Assembly (NCBI GenBank): GCA_019236735.1
Contig: JAFAIM010000064.1
Coordinates: 1-43,600, forward strand
DNA: 43,600 nucleotides
Direction: 5' to 3'
From: Burkholderiaceae bacterium
Lineage (GTDB): Bacteria > Pseudomonadota > Gammaproteobacteria > Burkholderiales > Burkholderiaceae_F
The notes beneath the pieces are model-generated. The model saw only the letters and a program-made list of their open reading frames with translations. It ran no database searches and was not told where the DNA came from. Below are positions 1 through 10,135 of this stretch, piece after piece. Position numbers and translations under genes: made by a program. Numbering within the stretch: the stretch's first letter is position 1; every line of letters begins with the position of its first letter.

Positions 1-465
<465 letters not shown>

Positions 466-725
466 TTGTCCTGCGCGCTCGTACCGATGTTTACCATCGG
501 TACGGTCGCATGCTCGCGGAAATTGAAGCGGATACTTCAATTGGCGTGAGCACCTTGCATACATTCAAGCAAGCCGCCATGCACGGCATCTCCTGGAAAC
601 CCAGGCGATGCAGAGCGTGGCGGTTGCGCCTGTCATCGGGCGCCCACGCTTATCGGCTGTTCGATTGTTAAAGAGCGATCTACTCCGGCGCACATTGCAC
701 TGCACATGCGCGCGCGGAGCAGAGA
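466..725 (-). other. rrn operon leader with hairpins
   Basis: This is the transcribed leader between the predicted start site near 725 and the 16S 5' end. It contains two clear stem-loops. Positions 481-503 form a perfect 9-bp stem (GTACCGATG with CATCGGTAC) around five bases. Positions 521-542 form an 8-bp stem (AATTGAAG with CTTCAATT) around six bases. A boxA element lies upstream of both. Such hairpins are usual in rRNA leaders, where they serve antitermination or RNase III processing. Which role each has cannot be told here. Confidence 0.75.
665..677 (-). promoter_or_regulatory. boxA antitermination element of the rrn leader
   Basis: The minus strand reads CGCTCTTTAACAA, which matches the boxA consensus TGCTCTTTAACA in all but its first base. 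boxA binds NusB-S10 and makes RNA polymerase resistant to Rho on rRNA operons. Its place between promoter and 16S supports the call. Confidence 0.85.
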
Positions 726-731
726 AACGGG

Positions 732-760
732 ATTATCGGGTTACGCCATTTTGATGTCAA
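732..760 (-). promoter_or_regulatory. rrn promoter (-35/-10)
   Basis: On the minus strand TTGACA (760-755) and GATAAT (737-732) are separated by exactly 17 bases. The -35 is perfect and the -10 differs from consensus at one base. The bases after the -10 are CCCG, a GC-rich discriminator as expected for a stringently controlled rRNA promoter. No AT-rich UP element is evident upstream of the -35. Confidence 0.85.
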
Positions 761-909
761 GGCAACGGACACTGCCGGTGCCCTGGGGGCGCGCGCGGCA
801 CAGCGCTTCGGCCACGAGCAAAGCCCCGAAAACAAAGACATTTTCGCAAGCGCACGGACGGCGCCGAGGCGGGCTGTTCGCTGTTGGCGGGATGTCGTTC
901 CGCACGCTG

Positions 910-1683
910 TTACATGTGCCGGAAACGCGGCGGACGCTTCTCCAAGAACGCTGCCATACCCTCCTTCTGGTCGGCCGTGGCAAAGAGCGCGTGGAACAGC
1001 CGACGCTCGAACATCGCCGCATCCGAAAGTGGTGACTCGAAAGCCCGATTGATCGCTTCCTTGGCGGCCAGCAGCGCCGGCAGCGGGTACGAGGCGATCG
1101 TCGCGGCAACCTCGAGCGCCTCCTCGTGCAGGCGTGCAGCCGGAACCACGCGCGCGACCAGCCCACAGCGTTCCGCCTCCTGCGCGTCCATGTTGCGGCC
1201 GGTCAGCACCATGTCCATCGCCTTGGCCTTTCCCACCGCGCGCGGCAATCTCTGTGTGCCGCCGGCGCCAGGAATGATGCCGAGCTTGATCTCCGGCTGG
1301 CCGAAACGCGCGTTGTCGGCCGCAATGATCAGGTCGCAGATCATCGCCAACTCGGAGCCGCCCCCGAGCGCATAGCCCGAGACGGCGGCGATCAGCGGCT
1401 TTCGTATGCGCAGCAAAGCGTCCCAGTTGCGGGTGATGTAGTCGCTGCGGAACACTTCGACGAACGACCAGTCCTTCATCGCCCCGATGTCCGCGCCCGC
1501 AGCAAACGCTTTCTCGCTGCCCGTGATCACGATCGCCCCGATTCCATCGTCGTGGTCGAAAGCCTGCGCAGCGGCGACGAGCTGATCGATCAGCGCGTCG
1601 CTCAGCGCATTCAATGCCTTCGGACGGTTCAGCGTGATCCAGCCGACGCGACCGCGCGTTTCGGAAAGTACGAGCGCTTCCAT
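910..1683 (-). CDS. enoyl-CoA hydratase
   Basis: A 257-residue crotonase-fold protein, the usual length for enoyl-CoA hydratase, which adds water across trans-2-enoyl-CoA in beta-oxidation and related ring-degradation pathways. The oxyanion-hole segment AAGADI lies near residues 61-66. The catalytic glutamates of the family are at E111 (GGGSELAM) and E131 (GQPEIKLG). The [10 protein letters not shown] signature follows at 139-148. The open frame extends upstream, but the ATG at 1683 is chosen because homology begins there. It is close to the 3' end of the downstream-reading GGDEF/EAL gene (43 bases) and may be cotranscribed with it. The exact substrate cannot be told. Confidence 0.93.
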   Translation of the reverse strand: MEALVLSETRGRVGWITLNRPKALNALSDALIDQLVAAAQAFDHDDGIGAIVITGSEKAFAAGADIGAMKDWSFVEVFRSDYITRNWDALLRIRKPLIAAVSGYALGGGSELAMICDLIIAADNARFGQPEIKLGIIPGAGGTQRLPRAVGKAKAMDMVLTGRNMDAQEAERCGLVARVVPAARLHEEALEVAATIASYPLPALLAAKEAINRAFESPLSDAAMFERRLFHALFATADQKEGMAAFLEKRPPRFRHM

Positions 1684-1726
1684 ATCGGGTCCTTGACGAG
1701 CATGACGATGGCGAGGGTAACGATAG

Positions 1727-4700
1727 CTACAGGCTTGGCTCCACCGGGCCTTCCTGCCGCAGGTACTGCAGAATGGTCGCCGGCGACAGCGGCCGCGAGT
1801 ACAAAAAGCCCTGCGCGTATTCGCAGCCGAGCGCGCGCAGGTACTTGGACTGCTCCAGTTTCTCGATGCCCTCGGCAACGACCTTCAACCGGAAATGGCG
1901 CGCCACATCCAGCATCGCATGCACGATCGCCCGGCTGTCCGCATCGTCGGGTATGCCGTGAACGAAGGACTGGTCGATCTTGAGCGATTGGATCGGCAGA
2001 CGCTTCAGCGCATGCAGCGTGTGGTAGCCCGTGCCGAAATCGTCGAGCGCCAGACATACGCCGATCGAGGCGAGCTCGGTCATGACATCGTTGTGCGTCT
2101 CGCTCTGCTTGGTCAGGGTACGCTCGGTAATTTCCAGCGTGATCATGCGCGGTTCGATGCGAAACCGGCTCAGCGCCCCCCGCACCAGGTTCGGCAGCTT
2201 GTTCGTGCCGAGCTCACGTCCCGGCACGTTGATCGCCACGGGAATGTCGAAACCGGGATGCGCTTCACGCCAGCGCGCGATCTGTCCGCACACTTCGTTC
2301 ACGACCCAGTTCGTGACGCGCTCCGACTGCCCGCTTTCCTCAGCCAACTCGATGAAGACGTTCGGCCCCAGCACCCCTCGGCTCGGATGGTGCCACCGGA
2401 TCAACGCTTCCAACCCCACCACGCGCCCATTTGCCATCTCGACGATCGGCTGGTATTCGATCGCAAACTGCGGAGGCTCGGAGTGGATCGCCTTCATCAG
2501 GTCGATCCCCAGCTGCAGCTCGCGCGCGTCTCGCTCGTAGCGGATCGCATTGAAGAAGCTCACCTGGTTGCGGCCGTCGACCTTGGCCTGCTTGACGGCA
2601 GCGTTGGCGTTCTTCAACAAGGTGCTGCCTTCGCGCCCGTGCTCGGGAAACAGCGCGACTCCGATCGACGCCGACATCTGGATTTCGACGCTCGGCAGCA
2701 TGTCGGAGCGGTGTAGGGCTTGCACCACGCGCTCCGCCAACAGCGCGATCTCCTGACGATGTTCGAAGTGGTCCACCACTACAACGAACTCGTCGCTCGC
2801 CATTCGTGCGACCGACCCCTGGTCGCTGACGGTCTCCTTCAGCACCTGCGCCGCCGACTTGATCAAGGCATCGCCCACCAGGTGACCGAGCGAGTTGTTG
2901 ATCTCGCGGAACCGGTCGAGGTCGACCAGCATCACCGCCAGGCGATCGCGACCGGCGCTGGAAGTCACGATCGCGTCGCGCAGGTTCTCGCGCAGCAGCT
3001 TGCGGTTCGCCAGTCCGGTCAGCGGGTCGTACCAGTCCAGCTCCTCGATCCGGCTCTCAGCCAGCTGCCGCCGGGCCGCCTCCTCGGTCAACGCGACTGC
3101 GAGCGCCGCAGTGGAGACGAAATCGATCTCGTCATCGTCCCAGTCATGGCGCGCAGCGTGGCTGGCGCATACGGCGCCGACGACTTCGGCGTCGAGCAGG
3201 ACGGGCGCGATCAGCATCGAACGCACTTGCCCCCAGCGAGCGTCCTGCAGCAGGTCGCGCGCCACCTCCGATCCGGCCGCGTCGGCCAGCGCAATCGGGC
3301 GCCCGTGGCGCAACCGCGCCAGCATCGCTGCGAATGCCGTATCCGGAAACGGCACCGAGTTCCAGGCCGCAATAAAGCGGCGCTCGGCGAACGAGTAGAG
3401 CATCTCGCAGCTCATGCCGTGACCGTCGGACGATATCCTCCAGTAGCTAACCGCGCCGCAACGCAGCGCATCAGCGACTGTACGCAGCACGTTGGCGAGC
3501 GACTGCGAAGGTTCGCCGCGCACCTGTGCGGTCAATTGCAGCAGGCGGTCGCGCAGCTCCAGGTGCCGTTCGCTTTGGGCGCGCGCCTCCGCCCCCGGCG
3601 ATGCAAGCTCGGTGACGTCGCGCGCGGTCACCAGCAGGCCCTGCAGCGCCTCGTCTTCCAGGCGGTTGTGGACGCCGACCCAGAGGGCGCGAAGTTCACC
3701 GCCGGAGGCCTGTGCGTGCACCAGGCAGTTGCGCCGACGCGCCTCTTCTTCGCCCGGCAGCGCTGCGGCAATCGCTTCGCCCAGCCGTGCCCGATCTTCC
3801 TCCACCACGAGCTCGACCGCGAGTCGCCCGAGGGTCGCCTCCGGCGCCAACCCGAGGCAGTCGCGGATCGACGGTGACTGGTACGTGATTCGCCCCGAAG
3901 AATCGAGCAGCATCGTCAGATCCGCCGCGAGCTCGGCAAAGGCTCGCAGGCGCTGTTTCAGCGCGGCCGATTCGGTGCGCAACGCGCTCTGCTCGCTCAC
4001 GTCGCGTACGCGCGCCACGACGCCGCGAACGCGCGGATCGTGCAGGTGGCTGGTCAGCTCGATCGAAAGGCGACGCGGCCCGCCCTGGCTGTCCGCTGCG
4101 CGCGCCGTCGCGATCAGCGCGGGCTGGGGCCGCCCGCCTCCGGCGCATGCTCGCTCGAACACCGCGACGAACTCACGCGCGCTCGACTCGTCGATCAGAT
4201 AGTCGAACGGAACGCTCAACGTCTCCGGGGCTGAGGTTCCCAACACCTCCCGAACCGCACCGTTGATCGCAAGAATGCGGCGGTTCGGACCGAGCAACAC
4301 ACCAACCTCGGCGCTGGCACCGGAGAGCGCGGTCAGGCGAGCGATTGCATTGCGCGCTTTGCGCTGAGCGGCGCACTCTGCCGACACGTCGCGCAACCCT
4401 ACCACTGCAACCCGTTCGGTCTCGACCCGCAGCAGCGAAGCCGTCAGATCCAGGATCAGGGTGCGGCCGTCGGCGGTGCGCAGCTTGGCACGTTGCTCGA
4501 GCGACTCGTGCTCCAGCAGCCGGCTCCACAAAGCCGCCCAGCGCCGTGCGAAATCGCGGTGCCGGGCGTAACCGACCAGCTCGGACAAGTGCCGGCCGAC
4601 CAGCAACGGCGGCTCGAGGCCGGCGAAGGTCGCGAAGGCCTTATTGGCCGCCAGAATCTGTGCCGACGCGTTCAGGCACACGGCCGGCCACGGCAGCAGT

Positions 4701-4837
4701 TCGAACGCTTCGCTTCTGAGCGCCGACTCCACCGCCGACTGGCGCAGGGGGATGACTGCCGAAACCAAACCGCTCGAATCCCTCGCCTTTGCTGATCGAT
4801 ACCGGATTACCGCGCTGTCGTCGAAGTATTCTGCCAC
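1727..4837 (-). CDS. PAS-PAS-PAS-GAF-GGDEF-EAL c-di-GMP phosphodiesterase/cyclase
   Basis: A 1036-residue soluble sensor protein of cyclic-di-GMP signalling. Three PAS-like modules cover about 45-155, 170-285 and 300-415, a GAF-like module about 430-590, GGDEF about 600-765 and EAL about 775-1025. No membrane helices are evident. The GGDEF signature has become ASDEF near residue 679, and no RxxD inhibitory site precedes it, so cyclase activity is doubtful. The EAL domain keeps its catalytic residues: EALIRW near 807, the NVP asparagine, LEITE, DDFGTGY near 932, KID and VAEGIE. Phosphodiesterase activity is therefore likely. The start is GTG without an obvious ribosome-binding site, so a later start is possible. 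The gene diverges from the acuI-like gene 53 bases away. Confidence 0.92.
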   Translation of the reverse strand: MAEYFDDSAVIRYRSAKARDSSGLVSAVIPLRQSAVESALRSEAFELLPWPAVCLNASAQILAANKAFATFAGLEPPLLVGRHLSELVGYARHRDFARRWAALWSRLLEHESLEQRAKLRTADGRTLILDLTASLLRVETERVAVVGLRDVSAECAAQRKARNAIARLTALSGASAEVGVLLGPNRRILAINGAVREVLGTSAPETLSVPFDYLIDESSAREFVAVFERACAGGGRPQPALIATARAADSQGGPRRLSIELTSHLHDPRVRGVVARVRDVSEQSALRTESAALKQRLRAFAELAADLTMLLDSSGRITYQSPSIRDCLGLAPEATLGRLAVELVVEEDRARLGEAIAAALPGEEEARRRNCLVHAQASGGELRALWVGVHNRLEDEALQGLLVTARDVTELASPGAEARAQSERHLELRDRLLQLTAQVRGEPSQSLANVLRTVADALRCGAVSYWRISSDGHGMSCEMLYSFAERRFIAAWNSVPFPDTAFAAMLARLRHGRPIALADAAGSEVARDLLQDARWGQVRSMLIAPVLLDAEVVGAVCASHAARHDWDDDEIDFVSTAALAVALTEEAARRQLAESRIEELDWYDPLTGLANRKLLRENLRDAIVTSSAGRDRLAVMLVDLDRFREINNSLGHLVGDALIKSAAQVLKETVSDQGSVARMASDEFVVVVDHFEHRQEIALLAERVVQALHRSDMLPSVEIQMSASIGVALFPEHGREGSTLLKNANAAVKQAKVDGRNQVSFFNAIRYERDARELQLGIDLMKAIHSEPPQFAIEYQPIVEMANGRVVGLEALIRWHHPSRGVLGPNVFIELAEESGQSERVTNWVVNEVCGQIARWREAHPGFDIPVAINVPGRELGTNKLPNLVRGALSRFRIEPRMITLEITERTLTKQSETHNDVMTELASIGVCLALDDFGTGYHTLHALKRLPIQSLKIDQSFVHGIPDDADSRAIVHAMLDVARHFRLKVVAEGIEKLEQSKYLRALGCEYAQGFLYSRPLSPATILQYLRQEGPVEPSL

Positions 4838-4890
4838 GAACAGGGTTCAGAATACCGCCGCGCAAAACACGTTGCCGAGGGAGGCGCACG

Positions 4891-5886
4891 ATGTTCCAGG
4901 CGATCTTTCTGAGTCGCGAGGGGGAGCGGTTCGAAGCGGCGATCCGCTCGATCCCGGAAGACGAGCTCGTCCGCCATACCCCCGGGGCCAGTGTATTGCT
5001 CGAGGTCGAGTATTCGACCGTCAACTACAAGGACGCACTGGCGCTGACCAACCGCTCGCCGATCGTTCGCCGCTGGCCGATGGTCGCCGGAATCGACTGT
5101 GCCGGGCGCGTCGCCGCCAGCGACGATCCGCGTTGGCGTGTCGGCGAGAAGGTTGTCCTGAACGGATGCGGACTGAGCGAGCAGCACTGGGGCGGGCTGG
5201 CGCAGAAGGTGCGTGCACAAGGCGACTGGCTGGTGGCGCTGCCGTCTCGATTCACGACACGCCAGGCGATGGAGATCGGCACGGCCGGCTACACGGCGGC
5301 GCTCGCGGTCGCTTCGCTCGAGTGGGCGGGCGTGCAGCCGGACAGCGGAGATGTTCTGGTGACCGGCGCCACCGGCGGAGTGGGCTCGATCGCAATCGCG
5401 CTGCTGGCGGCGCGCGGGTACCGCGTTGCGGCCAGCACCGGAAAGCCCTCCGAGGCCGAATACCTGAAGCGCCTCGGTGCAAGCGAATGGATCGACCGCA
5501 AGGAGCTTTCGGCTCCGGGCAAACCGCTGCAGTCGGAGCGCTGGGCCGGAGTGATCGACTCGGTCGGCAGCCACACGCTTGCCAATGCCTGTGCGCAAAC
5601 CAAGAGTCGCGGTGCGGTCGCTGCGTGCGGACTGGCGCAAGGCATGGATTTTCCGGCGACTGTCGCGCCGTTCATTCTGCGCGCAGTGAACCTGCTGGGA
5701 ATTAACAGCGTGTACGTGCCGCACGAGCGGCGCCTGGCCGCCTGGCGCTTGCTGGCCGAAGCGCTCGACCCAGCGCTGCTCGAATCGATGGTGCGCGAAG
5801 TTCCGCTGGCCGGTGCCTTCGAAGCGGCACGCGACATTCTGGACGGGCGCAACGTCGGGCGCGTGGTCGTCGACGTCAATCGCTGA
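4891..5886 (+). CDS. acuI: AcuI/YhdH-type acrylyl-CoA reductase (NADPH)
   Basis: A 331-residue zinc-independent MDR oxidoreductase of the YhdH/AcuI family, which reduces acryloyl-CoA to propionyl-CoA. Family hallmarks are VNYKDAL at 44-50, a GIDCAGRV segment near 67-74, the NADPH-binding motif GATGGVGS at 159-166 and the C-terminal GRVVVDV. Zinc-ligand cysteines typical of alcohol dehydrogenases are absent. The ATG at 4891 is preceded by GAGGGAGG and matches the family N-terminus; the open frame begins further upstream. The iorA gene follows after 41 bases on the same strand, so they may share a transcript, although no common pathway is obvious. Confidence 0.92.
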   Translation: MFQAIFLSREGERFEAAIRSIPEDELVRHTPGASVLLEVEYSTVNYKDALALTNRSPIVRRWPMVAGIDCAGRVAASDDPRWRVGEKVVLNGCGLSEQHWGGLAQKVRAQGDWLVALPSRFTTRQAMEIGTAGYTAALAVASLEWAGVQPDSGDVLVTGATGGVGSIAIALLAARGYRVAASTGKPSEAEYLKRLGASEWIDRKELSAPGKPLQSERWAGVIDSVGSHTLANACAQTKSRGAVAACGLAQGMDFPATVAPFILRAVNLLGINSVYVPHERRLAAWRLLAEALDPALLESMVREVPLAGAFEAARDILDGRNVGRVVVDVNR

Positions 5887-5927
5887 AATTCCTTGAAATC
5901 GCTGCTGGGACTTGATGGAGGCGCTGG

Positions 5928-6389
5928 ATGCTTCAGTTGAAGATCAACGGAAAGACGGTTGCGGTCGATGCCGATCCGAGCACGCCGATGCTGTGGGTGC
6001 TACGCGACAACCTGGGAATGACCGGCACCAAGTTCGGCTGCGGCGTGGCCGCGTGCGGAGCGTGTACGGTGCATTTCAACGGCAGCGCCGTGCGCTCATG
6101 CCAGCTGCCGGTTTCGGCGGCCGCGGGTGGAGAGATCGTGACGATCGAGGCGGCCGAAGCCGACCCGGTCGGCCGCGCGGTGCAGCAGGCGTGGATCCGC
6201 AACGACGTGGTCCAGTGCGGCTACTGCCAATCGGGACAGATCATGTCGGCGATCGGCCTGCTCAAAGCGAACCGCAAGCCGACCGACTCCGACATCGACG
6301 CTGCGATGACGGGCAACCTGTGCCGCTGTGGCACGTATGGACGCATCCGTGCCGCGATCAAGGATGCGGCAAAGACGCTCGCAGCGTGA
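5928..6389 (+). CDS. iorA: isoquinoline 1-oxidoreductase-type, [2Fe-2S] small subunit
   Basis: A 153-residue two-[2Fe-2S] subunit of the xanthine dehydrogenase family. The plant-ferredoxin-type cluster cysteines are C38, C43, C46 and C58. The second, all-helical cluster uses C97, C100, C132 and C134 (CGYC and CRC). It passes electrons from the molybdenum subunit encoded ten bases downstream. A GGAGG ribosome-binding site precedes the start. Substrate is unknown; IorAB relatives oxidise N-heterocycles or aldehydes. Confidence 0.93.
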   Translation: MLQLKINGKTVAVDADPSTPMLWVLRDNLGMTGTKFGCGVAACGACTVHFNGSAVRSCQLPVSAAAGGEIVTIEAAEADPVGRAVQQAWIRNDVVQCGYCQSGQIMSAIGLLKANRKPTDSDIDAAMTGNLCRCGTYGRIRAAIKDAAKTLAA

Positions 6390-6399
6390 GGAGCAGGAC

Positions 6400-8673
6400 A
6401 TGTATCGAATCGAAGCATTGATCGAACCGGACTCTTCCGAATCGTCGCTGGCCGATTCGCTGTCAAGCGGCCACCCCGTCGCTGTCAGCCGGCGCGATTT
6501 CCTGAAAGCCACCGGAATGGCGGGCGGCGGATTGATGCTTGCGATCGGCCTTGGCCCGCGAGGGTTGCTCGGCGGCCGCGTAGCACACGCCGCCGAAGGC
6601 GCTGCGGCGGCGCCCAAGGTGTACCCGCCCGCCGCCTTCATCCGGATCGGCGAGGACGAGCAGGTGTCGATTATCGTGGGCAAGCTGGAATTCGGCCAGG
6701 GCGTCCTGACATCGATGCCGATGCTGATCGCCGAGGAGTTGGACTGCGACTGGAACAAGGTGCGGTCGGAGCACGCACCTGCCGACGTGGTCTACGCCAA
6801 TCCGCTGTTCGGCGCGCAGTTCACGGGTGGCTCGATGTCGATCCGAACCAGCTACGTACAGATGAGAACCATCGGGGCGAGCGCACGGCAGATGCTGATG
6901 ACCGCCGCTGCTCAACGGTGGGGGGTGTCGCCGGAGAAGGTATCGACCCGGCGAGGCGTCGTAATCGAGAACGGCGGCAAACGCTCGCTTACGTATGGAC
7001 AGCTGGCCCAGGAGGCGATGAATCTACCGGTGCCGTCGGGCGTCAAACTCAAAACCCCCAAGGAGTTCACGCTGATCGGGCGGCCGACACGTCGCCTCGA
7101 CTCGCCATCCAAAGTCAATGGCAGCGCGCAGTTCGGGATGGATGTCCGGCTGCCAGACATGCGGCTCGCCGTGATCGCACGGCCGCCGGTGTTCGGCGGC
7201 AAGGTGGTGAAGATCGACGACGCCAAAGCGCGCGCGATACCCGGAGTCGAATCCGTGCTGCAGGTTCCCGTGGACCGAGGCGGCACGGGAGTTGCCGTCA
7301 TCGCGAAAGGCTACTGGCCGGCGCACCAGGGGCGCGACGCGCTGGACATCCAATGGGATCTGCCCGCCGGCCCAACCACGTCGGCACAGATCGAGCAGTA
7401 TCGCTCGCTCGCTTCGCAGCCGGGCACCGTGGTCCGCTCCGACGGAGATCCGAAAGCGATCGAGGGGGCGGCACGCGTTATCGAGGCCGAGTACGTGTTT
7501 CCGTATCTGGCGCACGCTCCGATGGAGCCGCTGAATGCGACCGCCCACCTCAAAGCCGATTCGCTAACCGTCTGGGCCGGCACGCAGTTCCAGACCCTCG
7601 ACCAAGCTCAGGCGGCGGCCGCGGCCGGTCTGAAGCCCGAGCAGGTGAAGATCATCACGATGTACGGCGGAGGCGGCTTCGGACGGCGCGCCAACCCGCA
7701 CTCCGATTTCGTCGTCGAGGCCGTCAACGTCGCCAAGGCGATGAGACAAGCCGGCGTCGAGGCACCGGTCAAGGTGATCTGGTCGCGCGAGGACGACATT
7801 CGAGGCGGCTACTACCGGCCGTTGGTGCTGCATCGCGTCCGCGTAGGCATGGATAAGGATGGATTGCCGATCGCGTGGAACCACATGCTGGTCGGCCAGT
7901 CGATCCTGAAAGGAACGTTGTTCGAATCGGTGCCGCTGGTATTCAAGAACGGAATCGATTCGACCTCGGTCGAGGGCGTGATCGATACGCCGTACCGGCT
8001 GCCGAATTTCCGGGTGGAGGTGAACTACCCCGACATCAACGTTCCGGTTCTGTGGTGGCGCTCGGTCGGTCACACGCACACCGCGTACGCTGTGGAAACG
8101 ATGATCGATGAGCTCGCAGTCGCAGCCAACAAGGATCCGATCGACTATCGCCTCGCGCTGCTCGATCCAAAGGAGACACGCCACCGGGCTGCGCTCGAGC
8201 TGGTACGCAGCAAATCGAACTGGGGCGCAAAACTGCCGGCTGGGCGCGCGCGCGGGATCGCTGTTCACAAAAGCTTCGAGTCGGTCGTGGCCGAAGTCGC
8301 TGAGGTGTCGATCGACCAGGCTCAGGTCCGCGTACACAAGGTGACGTGCGCGATCGACTGCGGCGTGGCGGTCAATCCGCTGACGGTCGATGCGCAGATC
8401 TTCTCCGGTGTCGCTTTCGGCCTGACCGCGGCTCTGTATGGACGCATCACGCTGAAGGATGGGCGCGTCGAACAGAGCAACTTCCCCGAGTACCCGGTGC
8501 TACGATTCAACGAAATGCCGCAAACCAGCGTGCACATCGTTCCGAACTCGGCCGACCCCACCGGCCTGGGCGAACCGGGCACGCCGCCGATCGCACCCGC
8601 GGTGGCCAACGCGCTTGCGCGCCTGACGGGCAAGCGCTTTCGACGGTTGCCGTTCGACTTGAGCGCTGCGTGA
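6400..8673 (+). CDS. iorB: isoquinoline 1-oxidoreductase-type molybdopterin large subunit, Tat-exported
   Basis: A 757-residue molybdenum hydroxylase subunit. It has a twin-arginine signal ([10 protein letters not shown], arginines 31-32) with a likely cleavage after AHA near residue 64, so the IorAB pair should work in the periplasm. The N-terminal extension before the twin arginines is about 30 residues, longer than usual. The conserved GEPGTPP motif places the family active-site glutamate at E725. The start at 6400 follows a GAGGAG ribosome-binding site just after iorA. No cytochrome c subunit gene or XdhC-type maturation gene lies nearby, so the electron acceptor and cofactor sulfuration come from elsewhere. 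Confidence 0.92.
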   Translation: MYRIEALIEPDSSESSLADSLSSGHPVAVSRRDFLKATGMAGGGLMLAIGLGPRGLLGGRVAHAAEGAAAAPKVYPPAAFIRIGEDEQVSIIVGKLEFGQGVLTSMPMLIAEELDCDWNKVRSEHAPADVVYANPLFGAQFTGGSMSIRTSYVQMRTIGASARQMLMTAAAQRWGVSPEKVSTRRGVVIENGGKRSLTYGQLAQEAMNLPVPSGVKLKTPKEFTLIGRPTRRLDSPSKVNGSAQFGMDVRLPDMRLAVIARPPVFGGKVVKIDDAKARAIPGVESVLQVPVDRGGTGVAVIAKGYWPAHQGRDALDIQWDLPAGPTTSAQIEQYRSLASQPGTVVRSDGDPKAIEGAARVIEAEYVFPYLAHAPMEPLNATAHLKADSLTVWAGTQFQTLDQAQAAAAAGLKPEQVKIITMYGGGGFGRRANPHSDFVVEAVNVAKAMRQAGVEAPVKVIWSREDDIRGGYYRPLVLHRVRVGMDKDGLPIAWNHMLVGQSILKGTLFESVPLVFKNGIDSTSVEGVIDTPYRLPNFRVEVNYPDINVPVLWWRSVGHTHTAYAVETMIDELAVAANKDPIDYRLALLDPKETRHRAALELVRSKSNWGAKLPAGRARGIAVHKSFESVVAEVAEVSIDQAQVRVHKVTCAIDCGVAVNPLTVDAQIFSGVAFGLTAALYGRITLKDGRVEQSNFPEYPVLRFNEMPQTSVHIVPNSADPTGLGEPGTPPIAPAVANALARLTGKRFRRLPFDLSAA

Positions 8674-8717
8674 GCGGCGGCGCTCGTGCCGCCGCCGGCA
8701 GCCGCAAGAGCGGCTGC
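8674..8717 (+). repeat. two back-to-back GC-rich hairpins between iorB and the permease
   Basis: Directly after the iorB stop codon a perfect 8-bp stem (GCGGCGGC with GCCGCCGC, loop GCTCGT) spans 8674-8695. A second perfect 8-bp stem (GCAGCCGC with GCGGCTGC, loop AAGA) spans 8698-8717. Neither is followed by a T tract, so a simple intrinsic terminator is unlikely. The second ends 11 bases before the permease ATG. The pair may protect the iorB message from decay or reduce expression of the permease. Confidence 0.7.
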
Positions 8718-8728
8718 ATTCCGCTTCG

Positions 8729-10108
8729 ATGACGCCGAGCGCACCCGGAAGCGCCAGCGCCGCTGCCGGCGCACCGCTTCCGGCGCTGTCGACCTTCGAC
8801 GCCGCGATGATCGTGTGCGGCATCGTGATCGGCGGCGGCATCTTCGCGCTGCCACCGCTGGTGGCCTCGAGCGCCGGCTCCGGCGCCTGGATGTTCGCCG
8901 CGTGGGGGCTCGGCGCGGTGCTCACTCTGGTCGGCTCGCTGTGTTATGCCGAAATGGCGGCTACGTTTCCGCACGCCGGAGGCGACTATCACTTCCTGAC
9001 CCGCGCCTTCGGCCGCGATGTCAGCTTCTTCTTCGGGTGGGCGCGCGCCGCGGTCATCACCACCGGGTCGACCGCGCTGCATGCCTATATCTTCGGCGAC
9101 TATGCATCGCGCGTCGTGTCTTTGGGTCCATCCTCGGCGGCGATCTACGCGGCAGCGATGGTGCTGCTGCTCACGGGCCTGAACATCCTGGGGCTGCGCG
9201 AGTCGTCGCGAACGCAGAACATCGTGACGGTGCTGCTGATCGCCGGAATGGCGCTGGTGGCGTTCGGCGGCTTTCACACTCCCATACCGGCCGCGCCCCA
9301 GCCTGCGGCGGCCGTACCTGCTCCCGCGCCGCTGCTGGGCTCGGCGCTGCTGTTCGTGCTGTTCGCGTACGGTGGCTGGAACGAGGCGGCTTACGTTTCG
9401 GCCGAGCTGCGCGGCGGTCGCCGTTCGATCGTGACGGCCCTGATCTCGGCGATCGCGGTGATCACCATATTGTATTTGGTGTTCGTCGCAGCATTACAAA
9501 CCGGTCTGGGGTTCGATGGCTTGAAGGCGAGCCAAGCACCTGCGGCGGACGTCGCCGAGCACGCGTTCGGCGCCTTCGGTCGCACGCTGATCGCCAGCGT
9601 GGTGTGCCTCTCCGTGCTGGCATCCAGCAACGCCACGATGATCGTCGGTGCACGCTCGAACTACGCGCTCGGGCTCGACTGGCCGATCATGTCCTTCCTG
9701 GGACGCTGGGACAAGTCGCGTGACGCACCGGTGGCGGCGTTCGTAGCGCAGGGCGCCATCACGCTGGCGTTGGTGATCTTGGCTGCACGCGAGCCGAGCG
9801 GCGTGCGTGCGATGGTCGAGTTCACCGCGCCGGTGTTCTGGTTCTTCTTCTTGCTCAGCGGAATCGCCTTGCTGGTGCTGCGCCGCAAATACGCGCATGT
9901 GGCGCGTCCGTTCGCAGTACCGCTGTATCCGGTGCTGCCGCTGATCTTCATCGGCACCTGCGCGTTCCTGCTGTGGAGCAGCCTCGCCTATGCGCAGTCG
10001 CACCACGCGACCCAGGTCGCTTTCTACGTGATGGCGGCCGGCGCAGTGGCGTGGGTGATCGCGCGGCTGCGGCGCGACCCGGGGCGATCGCATGACAGAG
10101 AGATATAG
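8729..10108 (+). CDS. APC-superfamily amino acid permease
   Basis: A 459-residue integral membrane protein with about 12 hydrophobic helices. The first helix carries the family's unwound glycine motif (VIGGGIFALPP near 31-41), and a polar CYAEMAATFP segment follows in the next helix, as in amino acid/polyamine/organocation transporters. A basic C-terminal tail ends it. No clear ribosome-binding site precedes the ATG, and strong hairpins lie just upstream, so translation may be weak or coupled. The substrate cannot be assigned. The M61 peptidase gene follows after 27 bases, which suggests a peptide/amino acid theme, but this is inference. Confidence 0.88.
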   Translation: MTPSAPGSASAAAGAPLPALSTFDAAMIVCGIVIGGGIFALPPLVASSAGSGAWMFAAWGLGAVLTLVGSLCYAEMAATFPHAGGDYHFLTRAFGRDVSFFFGWARAAVITTGSTALHAYIFGDYASRVVSLGPSSAAIYAAAMVLLLTGLNILGLRESSRTQNIVTVLLIAGMALVAFGGFHTPIPAAPQPAAAVPAPAPLLGSALLFVLFAYGGWNEAAYVSAELRGGRRSIVTALISAIAVITILYLVFVAALQTGLGFDGLKASQAPAADVAEHAFGAFGRTLIASVVCLSVLASSNATMIVGARSNYALGLDWPIMSFLGRWDKSRDAPVAAFVAQGAITLALVILAAREPSGVRAMVEFTAPVFWFFFLLSGIALLVLRRKYAHVARPFAVPLYPVLPLIFIGTCAFLLWSSLAYAQSHHATQVAFYVMAAGAVAWVIARLRRDPGRSHDREI

Positions 10109-10135
10109 GAGCATAGGGACCGGGAAACCAACGCG

